From NCBI RefSeq assembly GCF_004664715.2, contig NC_051070.1, forward strand, positions 47,440,456-47,504,455: a stretch of DNA of 64,000 nt, written 5' to 3'. The notes under the pieces were generated by a model. It saw only the letters and a program-made list of their open reading frames with translations, was not told the origin of the DNA and searched no databases. The stretch is from Peromyscus leucopus (taxonomy: Eukaryota; Chordata; Mammalia; Rodentia; Cricetidae). A program made the translations under genes and the position numbers. Shown piece by piece: positions 54,616 through 64,000 of the stretch; within the stretch, counting starts at the first letter, position 1, and every line of letters begins with the position of its first letter.

Positions 54616-55285
54616 AACACATGGCTCTAAACATACATGTGTCTCTGCAGAGGTACACCCCGAAGTCTGAAGGATGTGCATCCAGATAACCGTGGGTGAC
54701 CAGGGACGGCAGCTAGCCTGGGGAAAAGGAGATCTTCAGTCTGACTGCAGTGTCCGGGGGTCAGTTTATGCACACTTATGTTCTTTTCCCCTAGACACTA
54801 AACAACAATACAAACAAAGAATGGGGCACTGTGACCACTGTGTGTAGACTATAAGAAAAAGTCACTAAACAAGGGCCATAGATACCTGAGAGGACTGAAG
54901 GAGTTTCCTATCTGAACTGTGTGGCTGAGAGGTAGTGGTGTTCTGATGCCTTCATAAACATGGGGCTGCAAGGATAACCCAGCACTATTTTGATCTGGAA
55001 AATTAACTCAAGTTATTGTGCTAAAAATGGCAACAGGTCCTTCTCAGGGAGTAGTAAAGAATGGAGGCCTGAATGCTTGTCACCTCGCTGCAGGAGGAAG
55101 ATAACTTATCTTCTGTGCTCCATCCTCTCCACTAGAGTATTCCGATGTGAGATGTTCCTCTGGGCCATGCTTGGTAGCAGCTCTTGTTTCTACAAGTGTA
55201 ACTTCCTTTAAAAAATTAGTGAGGCAGTTAGTGTAAACCAACAGTGCAAATGGGATAAGAAACAGCCAGAAAAAGGTGTCAATAA
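54616..55285. other. Intergenic, no gene seen
   Basis: No repeat or exon recognised. Confidence 0.5.
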
Positions 55286-55299
55286 GTCTTTTTGTTTGT

Positions 55300-55560
55300 T
55301 TTTGTTTTTGTTTTTTTTCTAGACAGGGTTTCTCTGTGTAGCCCTGGCTGCCCTGGAACTCGCTCTGTAGACCAGGCTGGCCTCACACTCAGATCCGCCT
55401 GCCTCTGCCTCCCGAGTTCTGGGATTAAAGGCGTGCACCACCACTGCCCGGCAGGTATCAGTAAGTTTTTTTTTTTTTTTTTTTTTTAAAGCATCTTTAC
55501 AGGTTTATTTATTTTTATTTATGTGTATGTGTGTGAGCCTAGGTGAGTATATGCGCACCA
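55300..55560 (-). mobile_element. Antisense B1 SINE and a B2/B3 fragment
   Basis: B1 55310-55452 (TCTAGACAGGGTTTC to CACTGCCCGGC); 55488-55560 is a B2/B3-like tail (GTTTATTTATTTTTATTTATG). Confidence 0.88.
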
Positions 55561-55659
55561 TGTGCCAGTAAGTCTTAATAACTAGAGGTGGGCTCTAGAT
55601 TTGAGTGGAAGTTTTTAGCAACCAAAGAGAGGAATATAATTCATTATGAGTTGTTATCA

Positions 55660-55765
55660 GAACTGAGCTAGGCGGCACAGGCCTGTAATCTCAGCTACAA
55701 AAGCTGAGGCAGGAGGAGGGCAGCCTGGATAATTTAGCAAGACCCTGCTTCTAAATTAAAAAAAT
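55660..55765 (+). mobile_element. Old B1 SINE
   Basis: GAGCTAGGCGGCACAGGCCTG to CCTGCTTCTAAATT. Confidence 0.75.
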
Positions 55766-55874
55766 AAGTCATTTCTGAATAAAAGCAAATATTCTAGAAT
55801 AACTCTTTTTTTAGCGTCTAATGAGATACATAAGGAGTTCTCCCCACATACCATTATGTGGTTAGGGTATTTGT

Positions 55875-55995
55875 TTGGAGACTGGGTTTCACTGAGTGGC
55901 CCTGCTCTGTAGATCAGGCTGGGCTCGAACTCACAGAGATCCCCCTGCCTCTGCTTCCTGAGTACTGGGATTAAAGGAGTGCAGTGGCACACAAA
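55875..55995 (-). mobile_element. B1 SINE
   Basis: GGAGACTGGGTTTCACTGAG to GGAGTGCAGTGGCAC. Confidence 0.85.
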
Positions 55996-56387
55996 GTTCT
56001 ACGTGATTGGTCCTAACAAAACCCTAATTTAGTGAAGGGCTTTGTACAGAGGGTTCCTTATAGCTTCCTGCCATGTAGGCTGGCCTTCCAATTCAGTTTT
56101 GTGAAAAGAATTCTCTCAGTAGGAAGAACAAAGGAGTCCTGCCTCAGCCTTCAGATGTCTGGGTGGATGCAAAGATAAAACTACTCTATAGTCCAGAATG
56201 TGTAGAATATTCTTTTAGAGAATTGCCACAAGTACCATTACTGTGATGGGTGTCTGTTGGGATTGCCTGTCCCCATGAAATCCAGAGAAGACTGGCAACT
56301 ATAAGTACCCCCTTCTCCCTCTCTCCCTTCCTCTTCCTCTCACTCCCCCTCTCCTTTTCTTCCTCTTCACCCTCTCTCTCTGTCTCT

Positions 56388-56700
56388 CTTTGGTTTTTTG
56401 AGACAGGGTTTCTCTGTGTAGTTTTGGTGGGTATCCTGGGTCCTTGCTCTGTAGCCCAGGCTGGCCTCGAACTCACAGAGATCCGCCTGCCTCTGCCTCC
56501 CGAGTGCTGGGATTAAAGGCGTGTGCCACCACCACTGCCCGGCTCCCCACTCTTTTAAAATATTTATTATTTTGTTTTGTTTTGTGATACACTGTCTAGC
56601 TCTGGCTGTCTTGGAACTCTATACCAGGCTGGCCTCAAACTCACAGAAGCCTGCCTCTGCCTTCCAAGTGCTAGGATTAAAGGGCACCACGCCCAGCTTA
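56388..56700 (-). mobile_element. Two antisense B1 SINEs
   Basis: 56390-56544 (TTTTTTGAGACAGGG to CACTGCCCGGC) and 56573-56698 (GTGATACACTGTCTAGC to CACCACGCCCAGC). Confidence 0.9.
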
Positions 56701-56908
56701 TTTATTTAATTTTTATTTATTTTATGTTATGTCTGTATGAGTGTAGGCTACATGTCTGTGGGTTCCCACAGAGGCCAGATGTCAGGCCCCCTGGAGCTGG
56801 AATCCGAGGCAGTTGTCAGCTGCCTCGGGTTAGTGCTGGAAACTGAACTCGGGTCCTCTAGAGGAGCAGCAAGTACTCTTAACCACCGAGCCATGTCTTC
56901 AGCCCTCA
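56700..56908 (-). mobile_element. B2-type SINE
   Basis: TTATTTATTTAATTTTTATT tail to CCGAGCCATGTCTTCAGCCC; box B complement AACTGAACTCGGGTCC. Confidence 0.85.
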
Positions 56909-56999
56909 GCTCCACTCTTCCTCCTCCCTCATCAGTAGAAACAAAACAACACACACTCCTACACACACAGACACACAAATCCACGTCATCTGTCATCTC

Positions 57000-57590
57000 G
57001 CGCACAGGCAGCTTTACCCTCTCGTGTTCCTGACTTCAAGGCCTCTCGCTTCAGTTCAAAGGTGACATCAAAATGTCTTCTCCAAAACAGTTCTTTCTAC
57101 AAAGGAAAGCATTTTGAACAAGCACAGACTTCTGACAAGAACTGAATGAAATTGTGGCTGAAGCCCTAGTTCAGTACCAGTATCCACAATGTGCAGAGTT
57201 CCATCCCAGCATCAAAAAATAATAAGATATTTCCATGGTCTCTACATACATGTTTATACCACAAGTAGAATTTTTTATTAAATAATTTAGAATGTATGTA
57301 GGCAGTAGTTTCTATGTGCCAAGCTCTCTGTTACTTGCTAAATGTACAACATGATCAAGACAGCCCTTGCCTGAAGGATGTGAAAGGGACTTGAGGTTGG
57401 CTATGCACACGACAGCCCTGGCTAAGCCGTGTTACAGAGGAGGAGGCAGATGCTGTCCACTGACCTCACCAGACAGCAGCCAATTGCTATAGCGTTTCAT
57501 TCCTTCAAAGAATGCTGTAAGTTTTCAGAGACAAGACTCTAATCAAATGTTATAACTTCTGGAGTTACATTTATTTAGTTTTCATTGTTG
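57000..57590. other. Intergenic, no gene seen
   Basis: An old ID-like remnant at 57150-57225; otherwise nothing. Confidence 0.45.
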
Positions 57591-57594
57591 TTTG

Positions 57595-57920
57595 TTTTTT
57601 TGAGACAGGATCCCACTTTGTAGTCAAGGCTGACCAGAAACATACAATATAGCCCAGGCTAGCCTTAAACGTGGGGCAATCCGATTACTTCAGGTTCCAG
57701 AGTATTGGAATTATAAGCCTAAACCACAGCCTTTGGAATGCTGGAATTACCGGCATAAACAACCATGCCGGCTGCTCGTTTGTTTGTTTTAGATAATCTC
57801 TCTAAGTTGCTCAGACTGGCCTTGAATGTGTGGTCCTCCTGCTCCACCTTGGCAGTAACTGGGACTCTGAGCAGGCACCACCATTCCTGGCTAAGAGCTA
57901 AGATTTGTTCCATTTTTTTT
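57595..57920 (-). mobile_element. Two old antisense B1 SINEs
   Basis: 57598-57765 and 57785-57895 keep B1 outlines (TTTTTGAGACAGGATCCC; CAGACTGGCCTTGAATGTG). Confidence 0.65.
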
Positions 57921-58344
57921 TTTTTTTTTTTGAGACTGTAGTGTACATCATGTAGGTAAATTGACGCGTACGGCTTGAGCTCAGTGAGAACTGGCTCTGG
58001 AAATGGGGTTGTAGGACCTTGCTGTGGAACAATCTGAAGTTCCCTTCATAGCTTTGGAGGAGTCAGAGCCTGAGGGAACAGAATTCGCTCCTGCTACGGC
58101 CCCTTGGGGCCTGACCACTGCCCGTAGCTCCTGAATTGTGGTTGCTGATTCGGACAGCCGCGACTTAAAAGGCTGCAAAAATTAAAAAAGAGGACAGCAT
58201 GTGTTGCTATTTGTTCTTTTACTTGGAAGCCTCACCTGAGGGGACACTGTGTTCTGCCCGGACTCTCTACAGGGAACTCCAGTAGACTGCCTCAGTGGGG
58301 CTTCCTCAGTATCTGGGTGCTTTGAGAGCCTGGTTTGATAATTG

Positions 58345-58445
58345 TCTGTCTGTCTGTCTGTCTGTCTCTGTATCTACCTAATCTATCACCTATCTGTCTA
58401 TCTAATCTATCATCTACCTGTCTGTCTCTCTATCTAATCTAGATT
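58345..58445. repeat. (TCTG)n(TCTA)n imperfect microsatellite
   Basis: Tetranucleotide tracts with interruptions. Confidence 0.9.
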
Positions 58446-58639
58446 CTATCTATCACCCATATCCATCGCTTGTTACTTATTCTTTTACTGTAGCTTGCTG
58501 TATACTTGAAGCTCACTTGTTCAAACCTGAAACTGTGGATAATTGTAGATCATTCTCAGATGGTACAGGTCAGTGTCTACCTGTGTAGCCAAGACTGGCC
58601 TTGACTTACAGCAATCTTATTGTCTCTACATCCTGACTG

Positions 58640-58765
58640 CTGACATTCCAGTGCCTGTCCTGGATCTTGCTCTGTAGTCCAGGCTGGCCTCGAACTCGCA
58701 GAGATCTGCCAGTCTCTGGCTTTGGAGTGCTGGGATTAAAGGCGTGCGCCACCATGGCCAGCTAG
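58640..58765 (-). mobile_element. B1 SINE, partial
   Basis: TTCCAGTGCCTGTCCTGG to GCGCCACCATGGCCAGC. Confidence 0.88.
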
Positions 58766-58791
58766 TAAGAATGTTTTGTTTCCTAATACTT

Positions 58792-58956
58792 CTTTTTTTT
58801 TTTTTTTTTGGTTTTTCGAGACAGGGTTTCTCTGCGTAGCTTTGCGCCTTTCCTGGAGCTCACTTGGTAGCCCAGGCTGGCCTCGAACTCACAGAGATCC
58901 GCCTGCCTCTGCCTCCCGAGTGCTAGGATTAAAGGCGTGCGCCACCAACGCCCGGC
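58792..58956 (-). mobile_element. Young B1 SINE with target duplication
   Basis: TTTTTCGAGACAGGGTTTC to CACCAACGCCCGGC; TCCTAATACTTCTT on both sides. Confidence 0.94.
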
Positions 58957-59261
58957 TCCTAATACTTCTTAATACTTATTCACCATATGAGGTAGATGTG
59001 CCTGCAAACCTTCCTACATGGAAAGGAGAGAAGAGAGACTACCTGGCCACGGTTTACAGGTGTCTACTTTGTCCTTACAAATTCACCAAATGAGAGAGAC
59101 AAAGAGCCCCTGTCCCTTACAGAACCTAGTGGAAGACATGTGAGATGCTCCGGGTTCAGTTTCCAGCCACAACAAGCAACAGGCAAAAAGAACAGAAAAG
59201 AAAGAAGAAATTCGACCCACCAACTCATTTAATTTGGCTTTGAATCAGTGCTGGTGGGAGG

Positions 59262-59440
59262 GGACTGGAGAGATGGGTCAGTTGTTGCTCCTTCAGATGA
59301 CCGGATTCACTCACCAGCACCCACAAAAGGTGCCTCACAGCTCCCTGTAACTCCAGTTCAGCCTCCTTGGGTACCTGAACTTACCATAAACTCACATAAA
59401 CTCACGAGGCACATACACATAAATAGAAATCTAAGAAAAG
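59262..59440 (+). mobile_element. B2 SINE
   Basis: GGGACTGGAGAGATGGGTCAG head; TCCCTGTAACTCCAGTTC; tail ATAAATAGAAATCTAAG. Confidence 0.85.
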
Positions 59441-60395
59441 AATGCATTGTAATAAATGAAAGGGGAGTTCTACTCTGGGCTGAAGAGAGCTCGCTGGTCC
59501 CTTTCCCGGGCCCATGGTCACAGAGGAGCAAGGGTAAATATGTGGCCTGTGCCATCCGTGAGGGAAGGCAAGTCCTTTTCCTCTTGGATCTAGTCTGTCT
59601 GGGTGGCCAGGCAGTTGCCTGCTAGCTGTGATCTTGGATGACAGAGTTGAGAATGAGTAGGTATTTCTGTTAGCCTTGGAACCCACGCTTTTGGGTCAGA
59701 TCTGTGGTGACATTTCTTTCGTGACCCCTGTTTGTGCTCACAGTTACTCCTGGAGACCTGGGCTTGGCTGTGGAAGGAAATACCATGGGAATAGATATCT
59801 TTTGGCCATGATCACGTGGTCTATAGATCAGCCGCCTACCAGCTGCATGGCTTAGTGAGCCAGTCTTAGCCATGGTGTCCTCTTGTGGAGACACAGTGTC
59901 ATGTGCAGGGGACATTGGGAGGAGTGATGGAGTCAGCATAGAGAAAAGAAGCAGATTTCTCGGGGATGATGAAAGAAAAGGCTCTGGAGACGTGTGGTGG
60001 TAATCGCTGCCCAACACCCGTGATGTACTTAGTGGCATTAAATTGTATATTAAGACGGTCAGTTTTATGGTACGTGTAATTTCCCACAGTGACAAAAAGC
60101 AGCTCGCACAGAGTCGAACTCTGTATGTAACCATCAAATGCACATTCCCTCCTTATCCCTGTTAGTGAAGGTGCTCTTTGGAGTGCCCAGTGTCTCTACT
60201 CAGAAAAGCAAGAATCAGCTGCAAGCTGCCTCCTTGATAAAACTCCTTGATAAACTCCTCGATAAAGCAACAAGTCTTGAAGCGCAAAGAGGGCTACATT
60301 TCCACAGCGCCTTCCCTCTCCGTGCCAACACTGCCCATGCCTTCAAGAGAATGATTTCCCAGAACACCATACGGGAAGCACTGTGAAAAAATACT
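59441..60395. other. Intergenic, no gene seen
   Basis: A frame at 59670-60143 (minus, 157 codons) has no domain I recognise. A short TGATAAA repeat lies at 60234-60265. Confidence 0.45.
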
Positions 60396-60404
60396 TCCCG
60401 GCTA

Positions 60405-60600
60405 CAGAATGCACGCAGCGCGGCTCAGGGGGTAAAGACACTTGTCGTCCGTCAGGTGTGAGGACCTGAGCTTGATTCCTGGAAGCCCGTGTGGTAAGAG
60501 AGGACCACACGGTGTCCCCTGACCTCCGCCCCAGAGTTGCCGCATATCCATGCCCGTGTACATAGAAAGAAACAAATGTAGTGGGAAAAAGAAAAGAACA
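60405..60600 (+). mobile_element. B3 SINE
   Basis: GCGCGGCTCAGGGGGTAAAG, GAGGACCTGAGCTTGATTCC, GTCCCCTGACCTCCGCC. Confidence 0.82.
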
Positions 60601-60719
60601 GCAATACTTCACAGCCGGGGAGTTCTGAGAAGGTATTTGACCAAGAGAAGACCTTTCAGATGCCGGGCATTTCCGAAACACTTACTGGGTGACATAGTCT
60701 TTTCTCTCTTTCTTTCCTT

Positions 60720-60863
60720 CTTTCTTTTTTTTTTTTTTTGTTTTTGTTTTTGGGACAGGGTCTCTCTGTGTATCTCTGGCTGTCCTGACTCACTCTGTAG
60801 TCCAGGCTGGCCTCGAACTCAGAGATCCGCCTGGCTCTGCCTTCTATGTGCTGGGATTAAAGT
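60720..60863 (-). mobile_element. B1 SINE, truncated at its 5' end
   Basis: Ends abruptly at GTGCTGGGATTAAAG, where a 28 bp segment repeated at 62361 takes over. Confidence 0.9.
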
Positions 60864-60864
60864 A

Positions 60865-60892
60865 TCACTGGGGTCAGACTCACTCAGCTGCC
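60865..60892. repeat. 28 bp segment repeated at 62361-62388
   Basis: TCACTGGGGTCAGACTCACT followed by CAGCTGCC; identical at both places. Confidence 0.93.
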
Positions 60893-60984
60893 ATGGTAAC
60901 ATAATTCTTTTCATTAGCCTGTGTTAATTATACAGAAGAATGAGGGGTTTGTATTGTTTTGGTTTTCTGGGTTTTTTTTTCACC

Positions 60985-61127
60985 CCGAGACAGGGTTTCT
61001 CTGTGTAGCTTTGGAGCCTGTCCTGGAACTCACTCTGTAGACCAGGCTGGCCTCGAACTCACAGAGATCCACCTGCCTCTGCCTCCCGAGTGCTGGGATT
61101 AAAGGCGAGTGCCACCACCGCCCGGCT
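60985..61127 (-). mobile_element. B1 SINE
   Basis: CCCGAGACAGGGTTTC to CACCACCGCCCGGC. Confidence 0.93.
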
Positions 61128-61634
61128 TGGTATGTTTTTATTTTTAATTAGCGTACAAAGTAATGTTTCATTGTGACATTTGAGTGCCGGAATCTAAGGG
61201 ATTTTGACACTCTTCCCTCCTCGTAGCCTCTCAGCTCTCGTCCTTTGTCCCCTTCTTCCCTTTTGCTTCCGTGGTCTTTCGCCTCTGGGTTCTGCGTTGA
61301 GAGAGAGCAAGCACTTGTCTGAGTCTGGCTCACTTCACTTCACATGCGAACTCTCAATTCCATCCAGCTTTCTTCACATGCCAACTCATTCTTTATGCCT
61401 AAAAAACACTCCACTGTGCACACACACCATGTGCGGGGTCGTTTGTTTTGCTTTGCTTTGTAAGACAGCGTCTTTCTCTGTATCTCTGGCTGCTTTTCTG
61501 GACCAAACATACCTCCCCACCCCCCACCCCCGCCCCCACAGGCAGCCTTTCTAGGTTTAAGAGTCCCTAAGATGAAGGCTATGGAAAATATTTCTTTGGG
61601 AGAATCTGAAATCTTACAGTTATTAAGAACAAAA
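61128..61634. other. Intergenic, no gene seen
   Basis: A B1-like trace at 61465-61505; no exon. Confidence 0.45.
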
Positions 61635-61636
61635 AG

Positions 61637-61776
61637 GCCGGGCGGCGGTGGCGCACGCCTTTAATCCCGGCACTCTGGAGGCAGAGGCAGGCGGATCTCT
61701 GTGAGTTCGAGGCCAGCCTGGGCTAAAGAGTGAGTTCCAGGACAGAGAAACCCTGTCTCGGAAAAAAAAAAAAAAT
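61637..61776 (+). mobile_element. B1 SINE with internal deletion
   Basis: GGCCGGGCGGCGGTGGCGCACG to CTGTCTCGG plus A tail. Confidence 0.93.
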
Positions 61777-61861
61777 TGAAGAAAATTTCAACTTTTTTTG
61801 CTGAAATTTTAATTTTCTTTCCCATTAGGTTCTTTTTTTTGGACAGCATCTCACGTTTACC

Positions 61862-62055
61862 TTTACTGTGACAAAATACTTGAAAAAGGAACTCAAGGCA
61901 AAGGAGGCGTGTGTGGCTCAGAATTCCAGGGAATCGTCCATCAGGGAGGCTGGCGGCTGCTTCAGTGGCAGTAAGAACTCATGGCCGGACTTGCTCACAT
62001 CCTGCCAGATCAGGGCACAGACATCAGACTGAAGCCAAGGCTGCTTTATAACTTC
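61862..62055. repeat. Old interspersed repeat fragment
   Basis: TTACTGTGACAAAATACTTG and GGCGGCTGCTTCAGTGGCAG resemble a mammalian medium-reiteration repeat. Confidence 0.4.
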
Positions 62056-62065
62056 TTCTCTTTGG

Positions 62066-62205
62066 TTGTTTAAGACAGGGTGTCACCGTGAAGCTCTGGC
62101 CATTCTGGAACTTATATACACCAGGCTGGCCTCCAACTCACAGAGATCCACTTGCCTCTGCCTCCCAAGTGCTAGGACTAAAGGCATGCGCCACCACCTC
62201 AGGCC
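62066..62205 (-). mobile_element. B1 SINE
   Basis: TTTAAGACAGGGTGTCACC to GCGCCACCACCTCAGGCC. Confidence 0.88.
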
Positions 62206-62680
62206 CTAGGCTGATGTTTATTCTGTAGGGATATTGGAGCCTACAGCTGAGAGAGTATTGTGATAGAGGATAGATGCTATTTTATTAACATCACAGTCTG
62301 GCTCCTTACTTCTTCAGACTGTGTCATTCGCGAGGTTTTCCACTTCTGTCCCGGTTCTGTTCACTGGGGTCAGACTCACTCAGCTGCCGAGGGTCCTAGT
62401 GAGTTCCACTGCAGGGGTGAAGGTACTTTGTCCCTTCCAGGCCAGCGCACAAACCATAGTCACCCTGTTGGCGTCACTCATCCAGTTGAGAGCAGGCAAG
62501 CCAATGAGTCAGGTCTAATTACGTTTCATGCCTAATTAACAAGTGGAAAGGACTGAAATTCTAGTTTGACGCATCAGTGTGCATCTGTCTACCTTAACAA
62601 GCATTAGATAGTCCTCTGGAGTACAATCTGAACAGAATGGATATATTTTTTTAAAGTTTTAGACTTAAATCGATTTTTTT
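62206..62680. other. Intergenic, no gene seen
   Basis: Part may be a type B repeat (GCAAGCCAATGAG...); no exon. Confidence 0.4.
62361..62388. repeat. 28 bp segment repeated at 60865-60892
   Basis: Second, presumably ancestral, copy in non-SINE DNA. Confidence 0.93.
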
Positions 62681-62684
62681 TTTT

Positions 62685-62850
62685 TTTTAGATTTATTTAT
62701 TATGATACAGTGTTCTGCCTGCAGGTCAGAAGAGGGCACCAGATCTCATTACAGATGGTTGTGAGCCATCATGTGGTTGCTGGGGATTGAACTCAGGACC
62801 TCTGGAAGAGCAGCTGGTGTTATTAACCACCGAGCCATCTCTCCAGCCTT
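62685..62850 (-). mobile_element. B2 SINE
   Basis: TAGATTTATTTATTATGATAC to CGAGCCATCTCTCCAGCC. Confidence 0.9.
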
Positions 62851-62889
62851 AAATGGATTTTTTTCTAAGCTTTAAAAATTAAAACTTTC

Positions 62890-63250
62890 TTTTTTGTTGT
62901 TGTTTTGTTTTTGTTTGTTTGTTTTTTGAGATAGATTTCTCTGCTTAGCTATGGCTGTCCTGGAGCTCACTCTGTAGACCAGGCTGATCTTTAACTCCGA
63001 GATCTACCTGCCTCTGCCTCCTGAGTGCTGGGAATTAAAAGGCGTGTGCCCCCACCCCACACCAGACCAAATTAAAACTTTCTAAACAAGTGGGGCTGTG
63101 GTGGCACATGCCTTTAATCCCAGCACTCGGGAGGCAGAGGCAAGAATCTCTGAGTTACATGCCAGCCTGGTCTACAAAGCAAGTTCCAGAACAGCCAGGG
63201 CTGAGCTGTTACACAGAGAAATACTATCTTGAAAACAACCAAAACCAAAA
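62890..63250. mobile_element. Antisense and sense B1 SINEs, converging
   Basis: 62900-63065 antisense (TTTTTTGAGATAGATTTC to CACCCCACACC) and 63090-63250 sense (GTGGGGCTGTGGTGGCACATGC), a potential inverted repeat. Confidence 0.88.
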
Positions 63251-63251
63251 C

Positions 63252-64000
63252 CAAACCAAAAGAAACCTTTCTAAGTAAAACAAAAAATTAAAGTACACAT
63301 GGAAGTATACTTGTTTGAAGGGTACAGTCTAATAATTTTTCATAATCACAACTCACGCAACCAGCACCTAGATCTATAGGTAATTACAAGCCCCCCCAAC
63401 CCCCCTTTTGCTCCTAGAACAGCATTAAAGAGACACCATATGCATTTATGTTAGGTAGGCTGTGCCTAAAGTGACTTGCATAGGCTGGCAGATACTCTCC
63501 ATTCTAATTTAACTCATTATTTTTACGTTAGCATCACAATATTGAATTTGGTTATGGCACTCTGGTACACAATAGGTCATTTCACTTTGTTCTGCTCATT
63601 GGCCTCTCCCTCTACACCCCTCATCCCTCTATGCCCCTGTGAAGGTTAAACTTGGTTGTCAATATAATGGGATTTAGAATCACCATGGAAACAAACCTCT
63701 GGACAAGTCCGTGGGGATTTTGTAGAGGTGGTACATTGAGATATGAAGACACTGCTAAAGATATAATCAAAAGAAAAAAAGAAGAGAAGGAAGAAGAGGA
63801 AGAGGAGGAGAAGAAAAAGAAAAAGAAGAAAAAGGATGAACAGAGAGCTTTATTTGTCCTGGCCAGTAGGATCTTCAGCAGAGACCCTAGAAGGGGGAAT
63901 GGCTAATGAAGGGACAAGAGACACAAAGAATTGACAGCAAGACAGTATTCTGATCAAGCTGCAGAATTTTATTTTATTTTTCTCAGGAAACTTTCTTTGG
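63252..64000. other. Intergenic, no gene seen
   Basis: A medium-reiteration fragment lies at 63640-63760 (CTTGGTTGTCAATATAATGGG), and a GA-rich simple region at 63770-63832. Confidence 0.45.

Noticed and set aside
59670..60143. 157-codon minus-strand frame
   Set aside because: No domain, no promoter or splice context, and overlapping frames in the same stretch.
63252..64000. Possible Slc25a30 exon on the right
   Set aside because: No mitochondrial-carrier motif (PX[DE]XX[RK]) in any frame here.

Overview
This is a mammalian nuclear window, and almost certainly rodent. It is packed with B1, B2, B3, B4 and ID SINEs, the 3' ends of two LINE-1 copies, ERV-type LTRs and long microsatellites. Many B1 copies carry the 'TACCAAGTGAG...AGGAAAGGCGCAAAGC' variant. 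A 2.84 kb element with 341 bp LTRs matches the published size and layout of the mys retrovirus-like family of Peromyscus. I therefore infer a cricetid rodent, with a deer mouse (Peromyscus) or close relative most likely. That species call is inference; the rodent call rests directly on the SINEs.

Only one protein-coding gene can be supported: Tpt1 (translationally controlled tumour protein, TCTP), on the minus strand at about 45546-48741. It is complete, with a CpG-island promoter, TATA box, CRE, TOP-type start, six exons, consensus splice sites throughout, an intact 172-codon reading frame and a canonical polyadenylation signal. Intron 5 holds an H/ACA snoRNA fold (about 45833-45957) that I assign to SNORA31, a known TPT1-hosted snoRNA. 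The DNA upstream of the promoter (48830-49420) remains CpG-rich and may drive a divergent noncoding transcript, as TPT1-AS1 does in human.

Layout: 1-20 kb is intergenic, with scattered SINEs, one minus-strand solo LTR (6803-7269) and several copies of medium-reiteration repeats. At 19.5-20.3 kb lies a LINE-1 3' end. 20.7-26 kb holds a run of LTR-like elements. 26-35 kb is dense in SINEs, with two related LTRs and a three-level nest (B1, then a 6-bp-TSD element, then LINE-1) at 32.6-33.7 kb. 35.4-38.7 kb carries the mys-like element inside a B1 tail. 38.7-45.5 kb is intergenic, followed by Tpt1. 49.4-64 kb is again intergenic, with a solo mys-type LTR at 51.8 kb and many young B1 insertions with visible target-site duplications.

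I found no rRNA gene, no complete tRNA gene, no CRISPR array and no other protein-coding exon. In human, TPT1 lies between GTF2F2 and SLC25A30; no piece of either was recognised here. I found no undescribed multi-gene system. The most informative items are the recent ERV insertion, the intronic snoRNA and the dated nests of mobile elements.
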